Notes: a model not told the origin generated them from the sequence alone. Counted from the first letter of the stretch, positions 21,773-32,912 are shown. The stretch: 64,000 nt of DNA from Nitzschia sp. pyKryTriq1 (GCA_956465555.1 OY101116.1:620001-684000), one strand, 5' to 3'. Translations and numbers: made by a program.

Positions 21773-22693
21773 CAAGCAAGAGACGGCGATGAACTCCAGA
21801 TCTCTCTATACCCGCTACTACGGTAGTAGAGTAGTAGTACAGTATATCGTAAAGCAGCGAAAAAGTGCACTGTCTAATTTAGCTGCTACCTTGAGGGTCG
21901 AGAGCAATGAATCATCTCTCTTGCGCCGGAACGATGTCAATATCGTAAAGCAGCGACGTAGTACGATACCGTAGACAGTAGTAGCGCGTGGTACGTACCT
22001 ACAGTACCGGTAGTAGAGTTTCGGTAGCAGTACGATTATTATTTACTGTACTCGGAGTTGTTTGGAACCGACCGCGCGAATCTCATTTGGTGGGACCGAA
22101 AGTCGCACTTCGTTTGCCCTTGTGGCGGTGCTTTTCTTTGTCGGTTGTATTTTGGGCCCAGCGGCAGGTTGGGCCATGCATTTGCGCCTGCTTCTCGCTG
22201 GCCGCACCAACCGCACTGCTTGTAGTCGTAGAATTGAGAAACGAGAGCCCCAGGGCATATTTTAGTTGGTATTGTGTCTTGCATTCTTTAACAATACGCA
22301 CGACAAAGAAGAAGTGAGCTTATACCAAAACAAGAATGCGAAAATGGAGAAGAACTAACGAGGCACATTTTCTGCGGTCCCAACATGCAAGTTTAGCTCT
22401 TTGGTTCGTCGGCCGGCACGAAGAGGCAGGGTGGGCACAGCACGTGCAAGCACTTTACCACCATTCTGATACGTTCACAACAACAAAATGATGGCGTAAA
22501 GCAAACCTTTCGGGCCTATCCCCGAATGTTCTCGAATTGAGAACTACGAGTACAACCAAGACCCAAGACCCAACGACCGAGCAGAGAAACAAAAACAGCC
22601 AAGGTACGTCTCAGCCCCAATGGTGATATGCTTTGCCACGAATGTTTGATTTAATTCTCAAATCATTTTTATAATCAACTACAGACAGTAGTA
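21773..22693. other. 5' flank of the next gene
   Basis: Contains TAGTAGTAG and GTACCGGTAGTAG-type words around 21820 and 21990. Short overlapping frames on both strands at 22040-22300 have no supported homology. Treated as noncoding. Confidence 0.45.
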
Positions 22694-23515
22694 ATGCAAG
22701 TTATGACTCCTTGCTTCGGAAAAATGAATAAAAACTCGGAAGATTTGAACAACGATGAAGCATTTCTGACGCTCCTTTCTTCACAGCGGGAACTGCTCAA
22801 TAGGATGAACATGGAGAGTGCCATGCTAAGAAGTCAGCAAGCAAATGCTAACAATCGCGATCACGAAATGAGGCGTGGCTCTGTCATAGGGCCCGTCGAT
22901 CCCTTGTCGCTCATGAATACTCCGATTGTTGAGCAACAGAGAGGCCACGACCTTATTTTTTCGCAGCGATTGTCAAACTACGGCGCAAATGACTCTTTCA
23001 GGACGCCAAACCCTGGATTTAATCTCATGCATCAGGAACAAAAGTTAAAAGAGTCCAACTTCTCAGATCCCAAGAAAATGAAAAGACGGCGGAGCAGCCT
23101 GGGCCTCCTCAGCGATGCAGTCTTCTTTGATGAGCTCAATAAGCTGCCGATGGGTCGGCGATTATCAATGATGTCGAATCTCTCTGGTTTCACTGGTGGT
23201 GGAGAAATGAACTTTGCTCACCAGGATTTTGTATTTGATAATGCGGATCCTGAGCTAGTGCCATCGTTACCCGAATCATCATCAGTGCAGTTAAACCCCA
23301 ACATCCCGCCAGAAACTGTGCGAAAAAACCTTCACGCATTTGTCTCATCGATGGACAAAACCACACAGAGCCAGTTAGACATTCACGCTTGGGACAAACA
23401 GATGGGGTTGAAACGATCTCATAGTAAGACGATGAGGCTAACGATGCGCTCTAGAAAGAGGCTGCGGGCAATGCTGAAGAAGGATATCAATTCGCTTTCC
23501 CAAAACACCCTGTGA
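22694..23515 (+). CDS. Nuclear-type protein with C-terminal MGLKRSHSKTM motif
   Basis: Single exon, 273 residues; a second ATG at 22724 is possible. N-terminus acidic and Asn-rich, then a helical Gln/Arg segment, a basic patch (PKKMKRRRSSLGLLSD) and a GRRLSMMSNLSGF segment that looks like a phosphorylation cluster. The C-terminus (HAWDKQMGLKRSHSKTM, then RSRKRLRAML) is strongly basic and patterned. I recall this C-terminal motif from many uncharacterised diatom proteins, but cannot name a function. Sits between two inverted LTR copies and shows no sign of being part of the element. Confidence 0.75.
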   Translation: MQVMTPCFGKMNKNSEDLNNDEAFLTLLSSQRELLNRMNMESAMLRSQQANANNRDHEMRRGSVIGPVDPLSLMNTPIVEQQRGHDLIFSQRLSNYGANDSFRTPNPGFNLMHQEQKLKESNFSDPKKMKRRRSSLGLLSDAVFFDELNKLPMGRRLSMMSNLSGFTGGGEMNFAHQDFVFDNADPELVPSLPESSSVQLNPNIPPETVRKNLHAFVSSMDKTTQSQLDIHAWDKQMGLKRSHSKTMRLTMRSRKRLRAMLKKDINSLSQNTL

Positions 23516-24447
23516 TTCGTCAGTTTGCTCTTCCGAATTCTTGCTCCCTGCAGAAGTCTTCAAGTGGGTGAACGTTAGACGAAGATTAGCCGACACGAAA
23601 AGTAAGGTTCCTAGTTTCTTTTAGTCCGGTGGGGACAATCCGGCGGGTTTAAACGCACGAAACATCCTCATCTGTCAACGGCATATGCACCAAGAACTAT
23701 CCCGATTTCGAATGACTTAGAGACTAGCTATTGTACTAGAGTAGACATCATCATCACCATCATCATCATATTGTTGGAATGATTTTCGAACCGAAGTATG
23801 TTAAAGTGAAAAGTCGATTTTATTAGAACCATCTCTAGTAGAGCTCTCTATAGTAGCTCAGCGAGGGACGTACTGTACGCACAGTGCGAATGCTGCAGTT
23901 ACCTAGTTCCTCGACTATTCGTAGAGAGAGCAACTACTCTTTGCACTCTACTCTACTCTCTACTAGAGCTAGTAGTAGAGTAGAGTACGCGTAGTAGTAG
24001 AGAGAGTACGAGTAGTCTACTCACTCTCTCTAAGATCGCCTTCCGATAAAAGCTAGCTTTGGAAATATTATCACTACTCTAGCTCTACTCTACACTAGTA
24101 GTAGAGAGAGTACTTGCAGACTACGAGTAAAGCAGGAGGACGCTTCAACATGAGACACCTCCGGAAGTACGGTACAAGGTGCACTTGTACTTGTACTGAA
24201 GAGCAGGCATAATATGTTCCACCCGCCATAATACCCCAAACGGCTTAACTTTTTAGAGATTTATTATTGGGATGCAATAAATACACACAGTACAAGTACC
24301 GGTACCTTGCTTGGAAAGTTCGCAATTGAAATTATCACGGTGCTTGCCTGCTAGGGTGCCAGTAGAATCAGTACCACAGTAGAAATCTACACAACTATTA
24401 GTACCAAAGCACGGTCGACGCGTTGTTCGGCACAAAAGGCTTCCCAT
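23516..24447. other. 3' flank with TAGTAG/CTCTACT simple-sequence region
   Basis: 23840-24130 is dense in TAGTAGTAGAG, CTCTACTCTACT and AGAGAGTAC words, forming many short self-complementary stretches. No coding sequence supported. Confidence 0.6.
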
Positions 24448-24922
24448 TGCAATACACACGGTCTACGCGACTCGTACGACCATAGTCTGCCCGTCGTCGG
24501 TAGATAATGTCCTGAAGGATCTTCCACGCTAGTGCGCGCCGTGCATGCGCAGACGCCCTAGCCACGACCAGTCGATGACGTGGTCGGCCCGTAATGACTC
24601 GGGTGCGTGTGAGACGCGCGACGTACGACTGGCCCCCGTCCGTTGCTAAGACTCAACAGAAACTACAAGTCTATGTACTAGACTGCAACTGCCAAACAGG
24701 CACCGAAAATAGCTCATCACATAAAATGAGATTCAAACCACATGAAATAGATTCATCTGGTCAACCATGTGAAAGTCATGCAAGATTAATATTTCGCCAA
24801 GTCAGCGCAATATCTTTTCTCAACAATTGATTTTGAAACAAGTAGTTCCAAAATAACCATTCATTTCTAGCTCATAATTTACACTTTCAATCATTCTTGT
24901 CGACTACCTCGTGCATAGGGCA
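24448..24922 (+). mobile_element. 5' LTR of a truncated retrotransposon
   Basis: 475 bp beginning TG and ending CA, matching the solo LTR at 21298..21772 in reverse complement. A gag-like frame begins 36 bp downstream on the same strand, as expected for a 5' LTR. No matching 4-bp duplication flanks it, consistent with its partner LTR being lost. Confidence 0.75.
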
Positions 24923-24958
24923 CTGTAAATTTACACCCAAATCAAGTGCATTAGCAAC

Positions 24959-25561
24959 ATGAAAGTAAACACCCCCAACCCCAGCCAAAAGGCACGCATC
25001 GTGCCACCCATTCCTTTGGAGCGAGTCGAGAACCCTCCACTTGAGAAAGGCGAGTACTTGACGTACAAGCTTCGTAATAACCCCACGGATGACAGCAGTC
25101 CGCTGTACGAACTCTCGGTTCCCTTCTTCGGAACCGGTACTCCGGAGCAATGGCTCAAATTTATGGAGAACCTGTCGCGAGTGTGCGCAGGTCAAAACGT
25201 AACTAACGGTCCAGGCAAGTTCGCCGTTGCGCGACGCCTACTTAAGTCCGATGCGCTGGCAGCCTTTAACGAAGCCGTTGAAGGACAAAACGAAACCCTC
25301 GCTTCGTTCGACGAAGCCATCGCAGCGGTGACTCGCTACGTGTTCCCGAAGCGCGCCGCTCAGTTGCAGAAGCGCTACCTTCGCCGCGTCGTGCGTAAGC
25401 CCGTAGACATGAGTACCAAGCAGTTCGCCGCTCGAATTAACGAGCTCAACTCGTACCTTCCCAAATTTCCTCCTGCGACCATCGGCGGACCGCCAGCAGC
25501 CAAATTGGATGAAGACGAAATAGGCCAGCGATCGGGAGCCGGCCGCAGCTTTCTCTCTTGA
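24959..25561 (+). pseudogene. Truncated retrotransposon gag
   Basis: 200 codons directly after the LTR. Segments such as LSVPFFGTGTPEQWLKFM, FAVARRLLKSDALAAF, VFPKRAAQLQKRYLRRV and LNSYLPKFPP fit the capsid-like core of LTR-retrotransposon gag in diatoms. It stops after LDEDEIGQRSGAGRSFLS, and no protease, integrase or reverse transcriptase follows before the next host gene. A deleted, non-autonomous remnant. Confidence 0.75.
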
Positions 25562-25826
25562 ATCGTTCACTCTGAGCCGTCTGGCCTGCGCTACCTCAGC
25601 TTTCCCCAACTTCGATTTGCCGGATCGTGGTTGGGCAGACCAAGACTCGACTCATCTGATCATCTGACTGTTGGACGGACAGACATAATGCTTGACGAAA
25701 TTATCAGAAATGTCAGGAAAATTTATATTTGAGAGGTGCGTCCCTGGTTCATTCATTCGTCCCTGGCACACAACTGCTCGGCTTGGAGATATAGCACCAC
25801 CCGCAGTGAGAGGCACGATAACAACT

Positions 25827-26475
25827 ATGACATCCTTCCTGGTCCTTATCTTTGTTTTCATATCGTCGCTGCTTCACACGCCTGTGCTAGTGATGGCTAC
25901 TGATGAGCGATGCGCGGTAGATCATGGGGTTGAAGAATTTGTGTGTACCAAAGACGTCCTCTTGCTTCGAGAGAGATTGGATGGTCGCTCTGTCACTGTC
26001 GGTGTGAATCAAAGGATTGACGGGTCCGAAGAAGAAAAAGAGCAGATACGTGACGTGTTGAAGCATATGGCCGAATATTTCCACAGCGAAGTGTTGGCAA
26101 TGCCAGAATACGACCACATCCGACATCTTTGGTAAGAGGAACCCTAGAGACTATGATAAGATTGGGCAACTTTTGACAATTTTTCTCACGCACTATTACC
26201 TTGCCCCGTCGACGACTTGGCGAATCTTTTGGAATACGGTACAGCAAGAACAAAAACGAGGTGAGCTCCGATTCATAAAATTGAACTGCGATTTGGCATG
26301 CCCGTAGTTGTAAATCAGTTCAATCTAACTTCGATTGGCGTGTCTTCCCACACTCTACTAGCTCTGCGCATTTTGGACGAGTGTTGGAGAGTGTGAATCC
26401 AATAGGGTTTTCATGCTGAGCAACTGCGCTGCGGCCTGCAGATTCTGCCTGCTACTTTACTCTGGGTTGGCATAA
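25827..26475 (+). CDS. Secreted protein with ShKT (six-cysteine) domain
   Basis: Three exons: 25827..26131, 26245..26260 (a 16-nt microexon) and 26362..26475; 144 residues. Splice sites are GTAAGA...TACAG and GTGAGC...ACTAG, phases 2 and 0. Exon 1 gives a strong signal peptide (FLVLIFVFISSLLHTPVLV) and a helical region ending AMPEYDHIRHL. The microexon adds the CKNKNE start of the domain, and exon 3 supplies LCAFWTSVGECESN and NCAAACRFC, completing the six-cysteine pattern of the ShKT fold. Despite its name the domain is widespread in secreted enzymes and matrix proteins, and nothing suggests toxicity. Function unknown. The microexon is the least certain part, but it is required by the domain. 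Confidence 0.75.
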
Positions 26476-26520
26476 TAATGAACAGGATTCTGACTGTATG
26501 CAAATGGTGCGCAGCTGAAA

Positions 26521-26689
26521 CAGTTGCTGATGTGGGGATGGTTTGACGCGTAGTGTTTAGCACTGGGGATGGTTGAATAGACGATCCCTCACGTCACGAG
26601 AGGCACAGTTGCTGATGTGGGGATGGTTTGACGCGTAGTGTTTAGCACTGGGGATGGTTGAATAGACGATCCCTCACGTCACGAGAGGC
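26521..26689. repeat. 85-bp tandem duplication
   Basis: Two adjacent copies of an 85-bp unit (26521..26605 and 26606..26689), identical by eye except at the end. Lies just downstream of the ShKT gene in noncoding DNA. Confidence 0.9.
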
Positions 26690-27498
26690 GTCGATCTTAT
26701 TGAGGACTTTGACGGGCTTCTTTGTTGTTGACCAGCGAGGCAAACCACGGCACTCGAAGCTATCTATGCATCTACAGTACATACTATCACACTGTATCAG
26801 AATCAATAGAGCCGTTGAAATTGAACGGCCGGCAGGAACCACAATTATGCTAGGAGTGCAAGCTTTGGCGGTTTATTTTTAAAGAGATCTGTTTTGCTGT
26901 TCAACGAAGTGAAAGTAGTAGACTGTAGAGCGAGTAGACTTCGCTGCAGTACGTGTACTTGCTATCTACAACTACTGAGAAGGTACGTAGTAGTAGTAGA
27001 GAGAGGCTACTCGTATTGATATCTACCATACCCTGCCTGCATGCCCACAACTTTTGCAGGGACCCCTCTATCCGTACCATCGGTAGTACGTGTACGAGTA
27101 GACGACTAAAATGCGAATTTCGAATGCCCCCCCCCCCCCCCCCGACCGCCGACCGACCGGCACTTACGGATGACGAAATCTTCCGCATGCAGGACGGACG
27201 GATGAGGTGCGCTACACGTTACTTGTACCAGTACTGTACCAGGTACCGGTAAATACGGGTATGGTCTCACGCTCGTTGATATTAATGCGCACGATGACGA
27301 TGACAAGACATTCGTTGTGTCGATTGTTGTTCGATCATTATCGCGTCATCATCGCTCCTCATAACGAGGTTGTCTTTTTTCTATCATCGTACATATTCAT
27401 TGGCTTTCTCCTCCTTCTCCACATTCCAATAACAGGAGTGCCGTTGAGAACGTGAGAACAACGTCATCTGTTGAAGTAGCAATCCATACCTGAACTGA
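26690..27498. other. Intergenic stretch with homopolymer C run
   Basis: Contains TAGTAGTAGAGAG words near 26990, an uninterrupted run of about 16 C near 27127 followed by GACCGCCGACCGACCGG, and GTACCAGGTACCGGTA near 27236. No gene supported. Confidence 0.5.
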
Positions 27499-28800
27499 AT
27501 GTCCAGAATCGGCCACCCACGAAAGTCTGCTAGCATCGGCGCCGGCTATCGATGGTCCTGTCTATTGTTGACATTTACATCGCTCGTTACCATTGCTTCA
27601 GGTAGTACGAGTACCCCCTCCACTGTGGCAGCACCAATCATGGAGAACATCATTCCAAGTGAGAGCGAGAGCCAAATCCACGTCGTTTTCTCGGATGTGG
27701 ACGGTACACTTGTTCATTATCCGACGAAGATGCCAAGGAGTGAACGTCGCAATGCACTTTTGAAGTTGCCACCTAGTTCGACAGGAATGCGAGGGGTGGT
27801 ATCGTCGAAAACGCTTTCACTTACCCAAGATATTCGGAAGAAAGGAGCCAAAGTTGTGTTGGTCAGCGGAATGAGAACCTCTACCTTTTTGAACAGGGTT
27901 CCATTTCTGCCGCGGGCGGATGCCTATTGCACTGAGGCAGGAGGCAGAATCTTTTACCCCGTCGAACCAAATGAGGACGGCTTTGTAGTAAAACCTCAAA
28001 AATATGATGGGTGCACTCCCGAGGATATGGAGCCATTCAGCTTGGTCGAGGATATGGCGTGGCGTGCCAAGATGGAACCAGTCGCTGGTAGTTACGGCCT
28101 CAGTGATCTGAAAGAGCTTTCCTTGAATCCCTCGAAAATTTCATCACTAAATGAGCGAGATGGTTTATTATGGGATTTTGCTCGGCATCTCACGTCCAAA
28201 GGTTACGTACTCGATTTGGAGGGCTATTCGGCCTGCTTCCGCGTCAACCAAAAGCAGCAAACGACTATTTCAGACGAAGACTTTGCAGCCCTATCAAACG
28301 GACAATTGAAGGCATGGGATGGTTTGGGGACAAGTGTGAATCTTTCTTGCGTTGATTTTTACCCAGCGGCTAGTGGGAAGAAGAACTGGTACGTATGTGT
28401 GCTAGCTAGTGCTATGATGTTGCAGACTGTTTTACTCTAGTGCGTGAGATACTGACGCATGGCTTCTCGCAGCTGCCAGTATTTGGCAGAAAAGTTTTGT
28501 CCAGATTTGAATGAAGAGACATTGTTGCACCAACATGCCGTGTGTCTCTGTGATGATGACAATGATGTTGAAATGGCGAGTGCTTGTGGCCACGCGTACA
28601 TTCCGGATATTTCCTCCGAAAATATGGCTGCTTTGATCGAGAAATATCCAGACCATTTTACTCTAACTTGGGGGCATGCTACCGCGCACTCTGGTCCTGC
28701 TGCCAGCGAAGCGGCACTTTCATTGATCTTGGAGCGATTTCATGACGACCCAGTGCCCGAATCAGCATCGGCAGAGATCGAGCAAGTTGAAGATTGGTGA
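27499..28800 (+). CDS. HAD-superfamily phosphatase, Cof/sucrose-phosphatase-like
   Basis: Two exons, 27499..28388 and 28473..28800; GTACGT donor and TCGCAG acceptor, phase 2; 405 residues. An N-terminal hydrophobic stretch (LLLTFTSLVTIASG, about residues 22-35) could be a signal peptide or anchor. HAD motif I is FSDVDGTLVHYP near residue 65 with both catalytic aspartates, motif II is VVLVSGMRTST, and motif IV lies in exon 2 (LCDDDNDVEMA). SCVDFYPAASGKKN-C supplies the motif III lysine across the splice. The C2-type cap between motifs I and III is typical of sugar- or polyol-phosphate phosphatases. Substrate not determined. Confidence 0.87.
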
Positions 28801-29289
28801 CCACAAACTAGTTTTGGCACGAACCTCTCTTGAAAGTCAGAATATTTAGACCTTACGGTCGAAGTAGAACGGTCAGTTTGGCCCTTTTTTCTAGTAAAGT
28901 GAGTGATGATACTAATAGATCTTAGTATTCCAAATTGGTCTCTCTACGAAATACTATCTAATTGCAAATGCTGAATAGTGGATAGTGGATAGTGGTGCCG
29001 ACGGTTCGTATGATTATGATATATCTCTGCTAGCTGATGACCAGTCACGAACCCAAGACTCAATATTTTGCGCGGGACCGACGATGACGCCCGACGCGGC
29101 CAATAACGCAACGCAAGCAGCAATAACATACTGCACCAGAAACAATGCCGATGCAGATGTCAGTTTGCAGCTTGCAACGACCCCCCACAACTTTCAAAAA
29201 GCTCATTCGACACAACCACAACCTCTTTCAAGATCGGTAAACGCGTTGTAACAATTTAACTTGCACCAAATATTGCTTCGAGGTGCAAA
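28801..29289. other. Intergenic stretch
   Basis: Between the phosphatase and the cytochrome b5-like gene. An unsupported short frame at 28985-29251 is Thr/Gln/Asn-rich and probably upstream untranslated sequence. Confidence 0.4.
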
Positions 29290-30022
29290 ATGACGTTCCG
29301 AACGCTTCTCAAGCGAGCAAAAACAAATCAACGAAGCCCTATTAGGCACCCCCTCATTCATGTGGTGATGATTTCGATCCTGTTGATGTTGATGATAACC
29401 GCTAACGAAGTGAAGGCATGCGAAGCCTCCGAGAAATCTTCAGAGGAATGTGAAATCCCCGACCCGGAAAAAGTTCGTATGGTTACTCGGGAAGAACTGG
29501 CGACGTGAGTGGCATGTCTTATTTTTGTCGTTGTGGTGCGATTGTATCATTTGCTTTTTGTCTAATTTGTCTATTTGGCCGCTCAGAAAAACTGGAGTAG
29601 ATGGGGCAGATATATGGCTATCGATTGTGGGAGAAGTGTATGATGTGACCATGGGCAAAGACTACTATGCGCCTGGTTCCTCATATGGGGCCTTTGCCGG
29701 TCGGGATGCATCGATTCCATTTTGTACCGGAAAATTTACTGCAGAAGAGGCAGAGAAGAACACCGAAGTTCTAAAAAGTACAGAGTTGCCAGGGCTAGTA
29801 GAATGGCGCGACTTTTACCGAGCACACAATGTCTATAAGTTTGTGGGGAAGCTTATTGATCCAAGATACTATGATGACATGGGTGAACCAACGCCTGACA
29901 TGATGGTGCTTCAAAAAAGAATCCAAGAGGCGAGAGCAGAACAAGCTCTTAAATCCAAAATAAGACGAGAGGAGAGACTCAAGAAGCAAAAAGAAAAGGA
30001 AGCAGCACAGGCGAAATCATAA
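29290..30022 (+). CDS. Neuferricin (CYB5D2)-like cytochrome b5-fold haem protein
   Basis: Two exons, 29290..29504 and 29587..30022; GTGAGT donor and GCTCAG acceptor, phase 2; 216 residues. An N-terminal hydrophobic helix (VVMISILLMLMITA) serves as signal or anchor. Residues about 65-165 match the MAPR cytochrome b5-like domain: WLSIVGEVYDVTMGKDYYAPG, SYGAFAGRDASIPFCTG, and LVEWRDFYRAHNVYKFVGKL. Members of this family use tyrosines rather than histidines as haem ligands. The tail is a highly charged helix of Lys/Glu/Arg. Likely an ER or secretory-membrane haem binder; a specific role is not inferable. Confidence 0.88.
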
Positions 30023-30176
30023 TGTAGACCATCACAAAGGTTCTTCGTCGTGGATTTTGCTCAAGAATGTCCACGTTTTCGTTGATGATTTTAAAATTCA
30101 CCATGCGTCATCAAATAATCTCCATGCCTTTGGAAATTAAGTCACGGAGTCCTTTTTTACGTCCATTGATGCTCGA

Positions 30177-30497
30177 TCATGACGCCTCTTGGCTGGTGGC
30201 ACTCAGTATTTTGGAGTCGTCGAAAATTGATTTATCCAATTCTACCTTTTCGAGTCTTTCTCCAGGTATCATCACCTGGCTCAGTCTCCTCTCAGTTAGG
30301 ATTTTCTCGTCTTTCGTATCCGAATAGTCAGCACTGTAAACCATTCTTTCTTCCGAGGCATTGGTCAGTATGAGATTCGTCAACCGATCCACGCACAAGA
30401 ATGTCCCCGTCACCGACCGTCCGTCGTCGAGGGTGCATTTGATCCTGGTCCCGAGTAGACTCTGGACCTTCTCTCTGGCTGTAGTAACGGTGTTCAT
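30177..30497 (-). CDS. NAA38: LSM-domain protein, NatC auxiliary subunit NAA38/LSMD1
   Basis: Single exon, 106 residues. The Sm fold is clear: LLGTRIKCTLDDGRSVTGTF as Sm1 and a RRLSQVMIPGERLEKVEL-type Sm2, separated by LTNLILTNASEE. The Sm2 form with a MIPG turn matches LSMD1 (NAA38), a non-catalytic subunit of the NatC N-terminal acetyltransferase, better than spliceosomal Sm/Lsm proteins, which carry I-R-G. Convergent with the neuferricin-like gene. Confidence 0.82.
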   Translation of the reverse strand: MNTVTTAREKVQSLLGTRIKCTLDDGRSVTGTFLCVDRLTNLILTNASEERMVYSADYSDTKDEKILTERRLSQVMIPGERLEKVELDKSIFDDSKILSATSQEAS

Positions 30498-31219
30498 TTC
30501 AAAGAGAGCGTTGATGGTCTTTCTTGGAGACGCAATATAGTATCCTGGAAACGATTATTCGGGGTCAATATCCTTTACTGTTGTGTAGATTGCTGGTATG
30601 GGAGTTGGCAATACCAATACTGTACTTGTACCGGTAGCAACAACAGCAAAACAGACGCAACACGCAACGCACTACACACTGCACACTACAGTACCTGGTA
30701 CATACACACTACACACGCACAATTCTTTCTTGTTGGGGGATGGCGCCGTGGGGGTGCATGCGTGCGTGGGAGCGACGACCCCCCATTTCAATCGCCGAGC
30801 ACCCGGCGGCGGCCAGTTGTCATGTCGAAGTAGTCAAAGATCTCGTTTCTGCCTGCTGCCTGTGGTACCGGTACCGGCACAAGTCTACAGTACACTCGTA
30901 CGTATGTGCCGGTACCGGTAATAAGGACAAGTTATCCTTGATAAGGACACCCCCACAACCCTCCCCCCGGCCGGTTCGTAGAGTAGAGTAGTAGAGAGAC
31001 TATTCACGGCACGTTGAGGTACTGGTACTGTGATGGTACCGGTAGACTACTTGTAAAGTACCGGTACCGGTACCGGTACTGTCTTGGTGTATACTTGCAG
31101 TACAGCTACAGTAGAAAGTAGAAAGTAGTTCTGGGTTTGTTGCTCCCGAGAACCATTAACGATTTCTATCTCTTGCCAACCCAAACCGAAGTTGGCATGT
31201 TGGCTTGAGCGCCTACAGG
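30498..31219. other. Divergent promoter region rich in GTACCGGTAC
   Basis: Between NAA38 (minus) and the cytidylyltransferase (plus). Contains CCGGTACCGGC at about 30867, GTGCCGGTACCGGTA at about 30906 and four overlapping GTACCGGTAC units at 31057..31080, plus ACACTACACACTGCACACTACAGTACC repeats near 30670. No gene supported. Confidence 0.6.
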
Positions 31220-32728
31220 ATGTATTCCAAGACAGAATGCGCACAGTCTTGGCTAGGAGAGCTGCTGATGCACGGCGAAGAGCTGGTCTTATTTTGGAGC
31301 AAATCTAGAATGATGAGGGCTCTTTCCTCGTGGGTCGCTTCGGCACTTGAGAGCATGGGTGCAAGAGAGGAATCCATTCCGTCGGAGGAGGAGGTCTGTC
31401 GCTCCTTGGTCGTAGTCTCTTTGACTCTGATATTTTACTACGTACTTTTTGGCAACCGGCATTGGAGAAGACGGCGACGGCTTGTGAAAGAGTTGGAGGT
31501 AGCGAAGGCTGAGCTCCAATACCTGCAAGAGAAATTGAGAAAAGAAAGCGACGGGTCTGAAGGAGGAGCAAATGATTCCAAGGAAATTCGGATATTCATG
31601 GACGGAGCGTTCGACCTAATGCACTTTGGCCATATGAACGCATTTCGTCTAGCAAAGTCGCTTGGAACGAAGCTTGTGGTTGGAATCAATTCCGATCGGT
31701 CCATCACCGAATGCAAGGGGGCTCCTTTGATGAACGACGAAGAACGTCTAGCTATGGTGAAATCCTGCAAGTTTGTTGACCAAGTGGTTCCAGACTGCCC
31801 GTATATCATGAACAAGGACTATCTGGATTGGGTCATTCGCGAACATAACATAGATTACGTTGTCCACGGGGACGACCCTTGTATTGTCGATGGGAAAGAT
31901 GTGTACGCCACTGCCAAGGAAAGTGGAAGATTTCGAACCATTCCACGCACGGATGGGGTGTCGACCACGGATATTGTTGGACGAATGCTTCTACTTACTA
32001 AGGAACACCACCTACATGGGGGGAGTGAACACGTTTTGGGGAGTCAGTCCAAATTTTTAACAACCAGTCGACTACTCCAATTGTTCAGTGCAGATATCCG
32101 TTCACCGACAAGGACTATGCGCGTTGTTTATATTGACGGAGCATGGGATCTTTTTCATCCGGGTCATGTCGCCATGCTCAAGGTAGCAAGGGAGGTATGT
32201 AAGCATATCGATTGAAATCCTAACGTGTAGTGCTGTTTCCGCCGACGAAAAGAAATTACTGCTAACCATCACATTATATCTTCTTATTAAAAGCGAGGCG
32301 ACTACCTCATTGTTGGAATCCATAGTGACGCAGTCGTTAACAGGCGAAGAGGAATGAATCTTCCTCTCTTGAATCTACATGAGAGAGTCCTCAGTGTGCT
32401 TGGATGCCGATTTGTCGATGACATTTTGATCGATGCTCCTTATCAGATAACACACGACATGATCTCCTCGTTGCACCTTGATGAGGTGATTCACGGGACG
32501 AATACCGATGATGTGGATGATGCTATGGATCAGGACTTTAGATACAAGCACGCGAAGGAAGCTGGAATATTCACCGTCTTGAAAAGTCCCAGTGACTTCC
32601 GACTGGAAAATATCGTGCAGCGGATCCATAAAAATCAAGAAGCATTCCAAGCAAAGTTCGAGCGGAAAATGAAGGCAGAAACTCATTTTTACCAACAGAA
32701 GTATGGGAGCAGCCATAGCGATCAATAA
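31220..32728 (+). CDS. PCYT2: CTP:phosphoethanolamine cytidylyltransferase
   Basis: Two exons, 31220..32194 and 32294..32728; GTATGT donor and AAAAG acceptor, phase 0; 469 residues. Catalyses formation of CDP-ethanolamine, the rate-setting step of the Kennedy route to phosphatidylethanolamine. A membrane segment is visible at about residues 62-78 (LVVVSLTLIFYYVLF), followed by a basic and then coiled region. Two cytidylyltransferase domains follow: the first with DGAFDLMHFGHMN and RTDGVSTTDIVGRML, the second starting at VVYIDGAWDLFHPGHV. The second domain lacks a clear R-T-x-G-x-S-T-T motif, as expected for the degenerate half in this family. The tandem architecture separates it from the choline enzyme. 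Confidence 0.93.
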
Positions 32729-32912
32729 CTGCAGCGGTGAATCATCAGTGAAAGCAACACATGGAAATGATACTTTAGATACGACGCAATATTTCTCCAT
32801 AGATCATAGTTCAAACAAATGTTATCTACACAGCCGGTAAAAGGCATATCCCGGATTGTTAACGAAATATTTGTTCGCAAATGTTTGAACCAACTGCGTT
32901 ATTGTGTCATGG

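Noticed and set aside
22039-22317. Gene in both strands at 22.0-22.3 kb
   Set aside because: Several overlapping frames of similar length, none with conserved features; consistent with a GC-richer noncoding stretch.
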